Source of the DNA: Burkholderiales bacterium
GTDB taxonomy: Bacteria > Pseudomonadota > Gammaproteobacteria > Burkholderiales > Usitatibacteraceae
DNA length: 36,549 bases
Assembly: GCA_014378085.1 (NCBI GenBank)
Contig: JACMOJ010000140.1
Coordinates: 1 to 36,549 of the forward strand
Direction: 5' to 3'
Shown here: positions 27,599-33,652 of the stretch, piece by piece
Position numbering within the stretch: the first letter of the stretch is position 1
How the letters are laid out: every line of letters starts with the position of its first letter
Notes under the pieces: generated by a model
What the model saw: only the letters and a program-made list of their open reading frames with translations
What the model was told of the DNA's origin: nothing
The model's database searches: none
Translations under genes and position numbers: made by a program

Positions 27599-28297
27599 AT
27601 GATTGAAATTCGTAAATCACAAGAGCGCGGTTACGCCGACCACGGGTGGCTAAAGAGCTTTCATAGTTTTTCCTTCGCGGACTACTACGATCCAAAATTT
27701 ATGAATTTCGGGCCGCTTCGCGTGATTAACGAAGATCGCGTTGCTGCTGGGATGGGATTTGGCACCCATGGGCATCGCGACATGGAAATTGTGAGCTACG
27801 TCCTCGACGGTGCGCTTGCGCATCAGGACAGCATCGGCAACGGCTCGTCGATCCGGCCCGGGGATGTGCAGCGCATGAGCGCGGGGACCGGCGTTGAGCA
27901 TTCTGAATCCAACCACGCTGCCGATCAGACGACACATTTTTTACAGATATGGATACAGCCGAATCAACTAGGCATTGCGCCGTCTTACGAAGAGAAACAC
28001 TTTGCAGACGCCGAAAAACGCGGGCAACTTCGGGTGGTTGCGTCGCCAGACGCTCGCAGCGGGTCTGTCAAGATTCATGCCGATGCAATTCTCTATGCCG
28101 GGTTGTTTGATGGGGCAGAGACGGCCTCGTTAGCGATTGCGTCGCACCGGCGCGGCTACGTACATGTTGCAAAAGGACGTGTGGTAGTAAACGATCAACA
28201 ACTTAACGCTGGCGATGCCTTGAAGCTAGTCAATACGCCAATGATTACGATCCGACAAGGCGAGGCCGCTGAAGTGCTCGTCTTTGACCTTGCCTAA
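27599..28297 (+). CDS. Pirin family protein (YhhW-like)
   Basis: Cupin-type metalloprotein; E. coli YhhW of this group has quercetin dioxygenase activity in vitro, but the physiological role is unclear. MIEIRKSQERGYADHGWLKSFHSFSFADYYDP is the standard start, and THGHRDMEIVSYVLDG plus GTGVEHSE provide the metal-binding His and Glu residues. From the ATG at 27599 it is 232 aa, close to YhhW. The frame extends upstream to 27566 but the extra residues are not family-like. It is the first gene of the operon opposite lysR. A second, distinct pirin follows after 28 nt. Confidence 0.92.
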   Translation: MIEIRKSQERGYADHGWLKSFHSFSFADYYDPKFMNFGPLRVINEDRVAAGMGFGTHGHRDMEIVSYVLDGALAHQDSIGNGSSIRPGDVQRMSAGTGVEHSESNHAADQTTHFLQIWIQPNQLGIAPSYEEKHFADAEKRGQLRVVASPDARSGSVKIHADAILYAGLFDGAETASLAIASHRRGYVHVAKGRVVVNDQQLNAGDALKLVNTPMITIRQGEAAEVLVFDLA

Positions 28298-28325
28298 TTC
28301 TGAGTAGCGGACGCGGGAAACGATC

Positions 28326-29192
28326 ATGCAGACCATCGCCTTGAAATCCATCGTGCAGGTGATCCAAGCGCACATCGCGCCGGTTGGCACGTTCACCGTT
28401 AGGCGCGCGCTGCCAGATCAACACCGCCGTTCGGTAGGACCTTGGGTGTTTCTTGATCACTTCGGCCCGTTTCGCGTCAAGCCTGGCGAGGACGGCGTTG
28501 GGCCGCACCCACATGCCGGCATCGAAACCGTTACCTATCTGCTATCAGGGCGCAATGAGCATCACGACTCCGCCGGGCACCGCGGCATCGTTGGTCCGCT
28601 GGGCGCGCAATGGATGACTTCGCGTCGGGGGATTGTGCACGCCGAGTATCCGCGGCCGGAAAACGCGGCAGAGATGACGCAGCACGGCATACAACTTTGG
28701 ACAACGCTACCGCGCGACCTCAAGTTGATGGCGCCGCGCTACCAGCGTATCGACGCAGATGCCATTCCAAGCGTGCACAGAGACGGCTACGCGGTGCGGG
28801 TGATTGCAGGTGCGTTCGAGCAAACCAACGGCCCGGCGGACGTGCTAATGCCGACCTTGTTATGGCATGTGAATGTTGCAATTGGAAGAACCTTCGAGGC
28901 TGAGATTCCCAGTGGCTTCGAACTCGCAGCCTACGTAATGGCAGGATGCGCTGCGTTTTCTGCAGGTTTGCAACAAGCTGGAACGGGTTCGTTGGTGGTC
29001 TACTCGAATGACGGCGGTCGCGTGCGATTCGCCAATCGCGGCAGTGAATCGCTTGATGTAATGTTGTTGGGTGGCGCCCCCGCAGAAGGCCCACTCATGT
29101 TCCACGGACCGTTCGTGATGAATACGGTTGAGCAGATTCGGGCGGCTGAGGTCGCTTTCCGTAGCGGTGCAATGGGGACACTTTCGGTATGA
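28326..29192 (+). CDS. Pirin family protein, second type
   Basis: A bicupin pirin related to the group annotated as pirin/quercetin 2,3-dioxygenase. Metal-site motifs are HPHAGIETVTYLLSG and RGIVHAEYP, with GPWVFLDHFGPF at the N-terminal start of the cupin. A C-terminal cupin half (FEAEIPSGFELAAYVMAG ... VMLLGGAP) follows. 288 aa is normal. Its stop overlaps the start of the next gene (ATGA at 29189), pointing to translational coupling with a secreted YceI protein. What reaction it catalyses here is not known. Confidence 0.9.
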   Translation: MQTIALKSIVQVIQAHIAPVGTFTVRRALPDQHRRSVGPWVFLDHFGPFRVKPGEDGVGPHPHAGIETVTYLLSGRNEHHDSAGHRGIVGPLGAQWMTSRRGIVHAEYPRPENAAEMTQHGIQLWTTLPRDLKLMAPRYQRIDADAIPSVHRDGYAVRVIAGAFEQTNGPADVLMPTLLWHVNVAIGRTFEAEIPSGFELAAYVMAGCAAFSAGLQQAGTGSLVVYSNDGGRVRFANRGSESLDVMLLGGAPAEGPLMFHGPFVMNTVEQIRAAEVAFRSGAMGTLSV

Positions 29193-29842
29193 GCACAAAT
29201 TCAGTACGTCTGGTCATCGGGATATTTATCGTCGGCGTCTTGGGCGTGACGTCGCCTTCGCCGGCAGGTGCGGCGGAAGCCGCGGTAGCAAACATCAGCA
29301 AAGTGTTTGGCGATCAGCCGGCGGGAGAGTACGTGTTAGATCGCGCGCACGCCTCCGTGGTGTGGCGCGTTGCGCATATGGGCTTGTCGAGGTACACCGC
29401 ACGATTTGACAAGATGGAGGGAAAACTCGACTTTCGCCCTGGTTCTGCGGCATCTTCCAGCGTCGAATTTAGCATTGAGACCGCATCGGTAAACACCGGC
29501 ATCGCACCGTTTAACCGACAGCTCATGGATGCCGATTGGTTCGATGGGGGTAAACAACCGATGATTCGGTTTCGTTCGACCGGGATGGAGGCGCTTGGCG
29601 GAAATCGTTATCGGCTTTCAGGTGGCCTGACCATGCGCGGCGTGACCAAACCTGTTGTTTGGGAGGTGACCTTTAACGGTGGCCTTTACAACACATTCAT
29701 GCAGGCAAACGCGATCGGTTTCTCAGCGAAGTCAACCATCAAGCGCAGTGAATGGGGCATGACAAAACTGATCCCGCTGGTAGGTGATGACGTCGATGTT
29801 GAAGTCGAAGTTGAGTTTCTTAATCGGCCAACTGCCGGTTAG
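29189..29842 (+). CDS. YceI-family periplasmic protein, copy 1
   Basis: Lipocalin-like secreted protein; family members bind polyisoprenoids or quinone-like lipids. An N-terminal signal peptide (SVRLVIGIFIVGVLGVTSPSPAGAA) precedes the YceI barrel: YVLDRAHASVVWRVAHMGLSRY, then IETASVNTGIAPFNRQLMDADWFD, then FRSTGMEALGGNRYRLSGGLTMRGVTKPV. 217 aa is normal. It overlaps the pirin stop by 4 nt and is followed by a b561-type cytochrome after 11 nt, a common YceI partner. The bound lipid is unknown. Confidence 0.92.
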   Translation: MSTNSVRLVIGIFIVGVLGVTSPSPAGAAEAAVANISKVFGDQPAGEYVLDRAHASVVWRVAHMGLSRYTARFDKMEGKLDFRPGSAASSSVEFSIETASVNTGIAPFNRQLMDADWFDGGKQPMIRFRSTGMEALGGNRYRLSGGLTMRGVTKPVVWEVTFNGGLYNTFMQANAIGFSAKSTIKRSEWGMTKLIPLVGDDVDVEVEVEFLNRPTAG

Positions 29843-29853
29843 CGCTGAACAAC

Positions 29854-30411
29854 ATGGAAAATTCGATACCCTCGCGTTACAACGGCGTTGCAATCGCGTT
29901 TCATTGGCTACAGGCCATCATGATTACCGCCTCCTTTGGCGTGGGGCTGTACATGGTAAGTTTGACGATGAGCCCGACGCGCATCAAGCTGTACAACTGG
30001 CACAAATGGGCGGGCGTCGCTATCTTGACCATCGCGGCGCTGCGATTATTGTGGCGGCTTACACATTCGCCACCAGCGCTGTCCGCTAATATGCCGCAGT
30101 GGCAGACCAGTATTGCGAAGATGACGCACCTGATGCTTTATGGGTTGTTTTTTGCGGTGCCGCTTACCGGTTGGGCGTATAGCTCGGCCGCTGGTTTTCC
30201 GATTGTCTGGTTTGGCGTGATTCCGCTGCCGGATTTTGTGCCAAAGGATCGTGATTTGGCGGAATTTCTGAAACCTTTTCACTGGATGGCCGCGTATGCG
30301 CTTGCATCTCTGGTTGCGTTACATGTCCTAGGCGTCATCAAACACCTGGTAATGGATGACGATAATTTGTTGAGTCGTATGCTGCCCCCTATGTCTGGAG
30401 AAAGAAAATGA
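29854..30411 (+). CDS. Cytochrome b561 family membrane protein
   Basis: Inner-membrane dihaem cytochrome, four helices, related to E. coli CybB, which moves electrons from quinol to superoxide or other acceptors. His17 (AFHW), His50 (YNWHKW), His143 (PFHW) and His157 (ALHV) fit the four haem-ligand positions of the family. The rest is hydrophobic with a short charged C-terminus. 185 aa is normal. It is packed between two YceI genes, and its TGA overlaps the next ATG (30408-30411). A role in periplasmic redox balance with YceI as a lipid or quinone carrier is plausible but inferred. Confidence 0.93.
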   Translation: MENSIPSRYNGVAIAFHWLQAIMITASFGVGLYMVSLTMSPTRIKLYNWHKWAGVAILTIAALRLLWRLTHSPPALSANMPQWQTSIAKMTHLMLYGLFFAVPLTGWAYSSAAGFPIVWFGVIPLPDFVPKDRDLAEFLKPFHWMAAYALASLVALHVLGVIKHLVMDDDNLLSRMLPPMSGERK

Positions 30412-30995
30412 AAGTTGTTCCGCAATCGACATACAAATTTGCAACGCTTGCCTGCGTTGCGCTGCTGTCCACCCAATCTCAACTCGTCAGCGCACAACAA
30501 AAACTTGCGCCCGCGCAAAGTGAAATCGCGTTCATCAGTAAACAGTTCGGTGTGCCGGTCGGTGGGAAATTTAAGAAATTTGACGCTGAAATTTCCTTTG
30601 ACCCGAAGAAAGTGGAGACGGCGAAAATCAACTTTAATGTCGATTTATTAAGCGCCGACATTGGCAATAGCGAAACTGAGACGGAGTTGAAGAAGCCGGG
30701 ATGGTTCAACTCGATGAAAACACCGCAGGCGAGCTTCTCCTCGACCGCCGTGAAGGCACTCGGCGGCGGAAAATTTGAGTTCACGGGCAAGCTCGCCATT
30801 AAGGGTATTTCACAAAATGTGGTGGTGCCGGTGACGCTGACCCAAGCTGCGGGCGTTACCCGTGCCGTGGGTAGCTTCACGCTGAAGCGGCTGGATTTCA
30901 AAATCGGTGACGGTGAGTGGAACGACGTCTCCTTGGTCGCCAATGAAGTGGTGGTCAATGTGAAGCTCGTCTTTACCGGTATTGCCCCTCTTTAA
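30408..30995 (+). CDS. YceI-family periplasmic protein, copy 2
   Basis: Signal peptide (YKFATLACVALLSTQSQLVSA) and YceI barrel: APAQSEIAFISKQFGVPVGGKF, then NFNVDLLSADIGNSETETELKKPGWFNS, FSSTAVKALGGGKFEFTGKLAIKGI. This version lacks Cys and differs clearly from the two others. 195 aa is normal. It begins in the cytochrome stop (ATGA) and is followed after 46 nt by a third YceI gene, so copies 2 and 3 are tandem but not near-identical, which argues for old rather than recent duplication. Confidence 0.92.
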   Translation: MKVVPQSTYKFATLACVALLSTQSQLVSAQQKLAPAQSEIAFISKQFGVPVGGKFKKFDAEISFDPKKVETAKINFNVDLLSADIGNSETETELKKPGWFNSMKTPQASFSSTAVKALGGGKFEFTGKLAIKGISQNVVVPVTLTQAAGVTRAVGSFTLKRLDFKIGDGEWNDVSLVANEVVVNVKLVFTGIAPL

Positions 30996-31041
30996 TGGAT
31001 TTATTTCGCAACACTTTTTAATCACATAAGGACAATTACCC

Positions 31042-31635
31042 ATGAAACTTTCATCCATCACGCTTGCTGCCGCAGTTGTTGCCGCCCTTGGGTCGCCGCT
31101 GGCAATCCAGTCTGTGCAGGCGCAATCGGCCACCTACACGGTTGAGCCTACCCATACGTTTGTCATGTGGGAGGCCAAACACTTCGGCACATCGACATCG
31201 CGTGGTCGCTTCGATAAAAAGAGTGGCTCGATCACCATCGACCGTAAGGCGAAGACCGGCAAGGCGGAAATCACCATCGACATGAAATCGATGAATACCG
31301 GCGTGGCCGCATTCGACAAACACCTGACCGGTGACGATTTTTTTGCCGCTGAGAAATTCCCAGAAGCCAAGTTTGTTGGCACGGGCTTCAAGTTTGATGG
31401 TGACAAGGTCATCGAAGTTGCCGGCACGCTGACGATGCACGGCAAAACGAATCCGGTAACTCTGAAGTCAACCGGTTTTAACTGCTACATGAGCCCGTTC
31501 GTTAAGCGCGAAGTTTGTGGTGGCGATTTTGAAACCACGATCATGCGTAGCCAGTACGACATGAGTTACGGCTTGCCGGGCATCCCGGATGCAATCCGCT
31601 TGTTGATCCAAGTCGAAGGTATCAAGGCCGAGTAG
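31042..31635 (+). CDS. YceI-family periplasmic protein, copy 3
   Basis: AAGGA site, then a signal peptide (ITLAAAVVAALGSPLAIQSVQAQ) and the YceI barrel: YTVEPTHTFVMWEAKHFGTSTSRG, then IDMKSMNTGVAAFDKHLTGDDFF, VAGTLTMHGKTNPVTL. Two Cys residues (FNCYMS, REVCGG) could form a disulfide, absent from copies 1 and 2. 197 aa is close to the family norm. It is most like the classical YceI that responds to pH stress in E. coli, though this does not prove the same role. It may be the last gene of the pirin operon; a repeat element follows. Confidence 0.92.
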   Translation: MKLSSITLAAAVVAALGSPLAIQSVQAQSATYTVEPTHTFVMWEAKHFGTSTSRGRFDKKSGSITIDRKAKTGKAEITIDMKSMNTGVAAFDKHLTGDDFFAAEKFPEAKFVGTGFKFDGDKVIEVAGTLTMHGKTNPVTLKSTGFNCYMSPFVKREVCGGDFETTIMRSQYDMSYGLPGIPDAIRLLIQVEGIKAE

Positions 31636-31671
31636 TTTTTTGACGTAGGTCCAAAGGCAGGAAGGCAACTA

Positions 31672-31734
31672 TTGGCGGGCGATTTGGGGATGTTTTGCCT
31701 CAAAGTGCCCGTCAAAGCTGGACTTTTATTCGCG
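31672..31734. repeat. Intergenic hairpin repeat, copy 3 (E3)
   Basis: In the leader of the flavin reductase gene. It matches the copy at 1646 along its length with shared TGGCGGGCG, TTTGGG, AAAGTGCC and GACTTTTAT blocks at the same spacing. Arms GGCGGGC (31674-31680) and GCCCGTC (31707-31713) pair, with one G-U, over 40 nt. A 12-nt piece GCGGGCGATTTG also occurs at 17900 just before the ftsH terminator. Confidence 0.6.
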
Positions 31735-31745
31735 AAAGGAAGTAA

Positions 31746-32339
31746 GTGGCAAAACCAAATATCGTTGCCTTCGCTGGCAGCAATCGGCAAGGAAGCATGA
31801 ATCGTGCGGCGCTCGCGCTCGCCGTCAGTGGCGCGCGCGAGGCTGGTGCGGAAGTGAATGTGGTGGACCTTCGCGAGTTTGAGATGCCGCTCTATGACGC
31901 AGATTTTCACACCAGTCACGGCGTGCCTGACAGTGTTCGCCAATTACGCGAGCTGATGCGTGGTGCCAATGGCCTTCTCATCGCGAGCCCGGAGTACAAC
32001 GCTTCCATCACGCCGTTGCTAAAAAATACCATCGATTGGTTATCGCAGTCAGTGAGCGACGGCATTGGTGCTGGCGGCGGCCGTATGCCGTTTGATGGCA
32101 AGATTGTCGGGCTGCTTGGTGCGTCGGCTGGCGCATTCGGTACCATTCGCGCGCTACCGCACGTCTCATACATCCTCTCGAATCTTGGTGCCATCGTATT
32201 GCCGGTGGTGGCGGTGCCGGGCGCAGATAAATTGTTTACGCCCGACGGCGCCATCGCAAACGATCGCCAAGCAAAAATGTTGCATAGTTTGGGGGCAAAG
32301 GTTTCAAGCATGGCGAACGTTGTCGTTGGCGGGGTGTAA
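31746..32339 (+). CDS. NAD(P)H-dependent FMN reductase family protein
   Basis: Flavodoxin-like reductase of the SsuE/ChrR/AzoR type. It begins with GTG at 31746 after an AAAGGA site 5 nt upstream. The FMN-binding start VAFAGSNRQGSMNRAALAL and the SPEYNASITPLLKNTIDWLS motif are clear, with LGASAGAFGTIRALPHV later. 197 aa is normal. It sits between the YceI genes and dps, so a role in quinone or chromate-type detoxification fits the theme, but the substrate cannot be read from sequence. The preceding repeat element lies in its leader. Confidence 0.93.
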   Translation: MAKPNIVAFAGSNRQGSMNRAALALAVSGAREAGAEVNVVDLREFEMPLYDADFHTSHGVPDSVRQLRELMRGANGLLIASPEYNASITPLLKNTIDWLSQSVSDGIGAGGGRMPFDGKIVGLLGASAGAFGTIRALPHVSYILSNLGAIVLPVVAVPGADKLFTPDGAIANDRQAKMLHSLGAKVSSMANVVVGGV

Positions 32340-32345
32340 GTTACC

Positions 32346-32384
32346 CACGTGAGTTGTGCACGTGAGGCGCGCATGTGAGACGCG
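32346..32384. repeat. Three 13-nt tandem repeats before dps
   Basis: Units CACGTGAGTTGTG, CACGTGAGGCGCG and CATGTGAGACGCG at 32346, 32359 and 32372. They share CAYGTGAG and lie just after the reductase stop in the 147-bp spacer before dps. Possible multi-copy regulator site or slippage product. Confidence 0.7.
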
Positions 32385-32486
32385 TAATCGAAGTCGACTA
32401 TCGACCCGATGTGAACAAACAATTGCAAACTTTATGGTGTTGGGCGAGAGTGTCGAAGTCGCACGACATTTAGGAAAGGGACAGAA

Positions 32487-32990
32487 ATGGCAAAGACAAA
32501 AAGCGTAGCAAAGAAACAAGTGGCAATCGATATCGGTATCAGCGAAAAAGAGCGCGCGTTAATCGCGGAGGGTCTGTCGCGGCTGCTCGCGGACACCTAT
32601 ACCCTTTACCTGAAGACACACTATTTTCATTGGAACGTCACCGGGCCAATGTTTCAAACACTGCATCTGATGTTTGAGACACAGTACAACGAACTGGCAC
32701 TCGCCGTCGATGCGGTGGCAGAGCGTATTCGCGCGCTCGGCTATGAAGCGCCGGGTTCGTACAAGACCTACGCGAAGCTCTCGTCGATCGAAGAAACTGA
32801 TCACGTGCCTGAAGCGACCGATATGGTTCGTTTGCTGGTGAAAGGCCACGAGGCTGTCGCCCGTACCGCGCGCAAGGTCTTTCCGGCTGCGGAAAAGGCG
32901 AGTGATGAGTCGACTGCAGATTTGTTGACCCAGCGGCTGCAAATTCACGAGAAAACTGCATGGATGCTACGTTCGTTGTTGGAGAACTAG
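32487..32990 (+). CDS. dps: Dps family ferritin-like DNA/iron protection protein
   Basis: Dodecameric mini-ferritin that oxidises and stores iron using peroxide and can bind DNA. The ferroxidase residues are in [25 protein letters not shown] and the following [11 protein letters not shown]. An N-terminal Lys-rich tail ([10 protein letters not shown]) could give DNA binding. 167 aa is the family norm. A GGAAAGGGA ribosome site precedes the ATG. Neighbours are a flavin reductase and thioredoxin, giving a peroxide-stress setting. No OxyR site was identified. Confidence 0.95.
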   Translation: MAKTKSVAKKQVAIDIGISEKERALIAEGLSRLLADTYTLYLKTHYFHWNVTGPMFQTLHLMFETQYNELALAVDAVAERIRALGYEAPGSYKTYAKLSSIEETDHVPEATDMVRLLVKGHEAVARTARKVFPAAEKASDESTADLLTQRLQIHEKTAWMLRSLLEN

Positions 32991-33077
32991 TCGGGTTGGC
33001 GGCACTCGTCCGACTCAACGAAATGCGGTATCGCGACCGGGGCGGCGATTTTTACCTCAACTCTCAGGGCTCCCCAA

Positions 33078-33461
33078 ATGGCAACACTTGAACTCACCAA
33101 AGAAAACTTCAACGAAACTGTCGAGAGCGGCAAAACCGTCATCATCGACTTCTGGGCTCCCTGGTGTGGTCCATGCCGCGCGTTTGCGCCGACCTTCGAG
33201 GCAGTCTCTGAGGAGTACCCCGATGTGGTCTTCGCAAAGATCAATACCGAGAACGAGCAAGAGCTCGGCGCCGCCTTCAACATTCGATCCATCCCGACGC
33301 TGATGGTGTTTCGAGAGCAGGTCGTCCTGTTTTCTGAGGCTGGCATGCTGCCAAAGTCAGCGTTGCAAGAGGTCGTCAAGACTTCGCTTTCACTGGATAT
33401 GGTGAAAGTTCACGCAGAAATTGCGGCGCAGGAACAAGCGGCCGGAAACCCGCCCCAGTAA
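33078..33461 (+). CDS. Thioredoxin
   Basis: Cytoplasmic dithiol reductant with the classical active site WCGPC (Cys30-Cys33), FWAPW before it, and the cis-Pro segment SIPTLMVF. The length of 127 aa is about 15-20 residues more than E. coli TrxA because of a C-terminal tail rich in Ala, Glu and Gln ending NPPQ. It is expressed after dps, 87 nt downstream, and before a repeat element and putA. It is more likely a stress-linked paralogue than the main trxA, but that is inference. Confidence 0.94.
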   Translation: MATLELTKENFNETVESGKTVIIDFWAPWCGPCRAFAPTFEAVSEEYPDVVFAKINTENEQELGAAFNIRSIPTLMVFREQVVLFSEAGMLPKSALQEVVKTSLSLDMVKVHAEIAAQEQAAGNPPQ

Positions 33462-33474
33462 AGCACAGTAAAGT

Positions 33475-33545
33475 CCAGCAAGCACGGGCACTTCCGAGCA
33501 AAAGTGCTTGAAAGCTCCCGTCGATAGGGGGTTTTCAAATACTTT
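33475..33545. repeat. Intergenic hairpin repeat, copy 4 (E2)
   Basis: In the thioredoxin-putA spacer. It begins CCAGCAAGCACGGG, identical to 23607-23620. Outer arms ACGGG (33484-33488) and CCCGT (33517-33521) pair; with one flanking base each they span 40 nt. An inner GCACTT (33488-33493) and AAGTGC (33502-33507) can form a tighter hairpin. A GGGGGTTTT run follows, so it may end the thioredoxin transcript. Confidence 0.6.
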
Positions 33546-33652
33546 CATCCTGCATCACTGACCAGCGCCGCTGTTGAAGGCGGATGACATAAACTGGTAG
33601 CCCGTTTGACTCCCAATGCCGTAAGCAGATTCACGCTGCTTCCTTCCCTGTT

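Noticed and set aside
32989..33015. AGTCGG/CCGACT inverted repeat at the dps stop
   Set aside because: Six base pairs with a 15-nt loop and no T tract; too weak to call a terminator.
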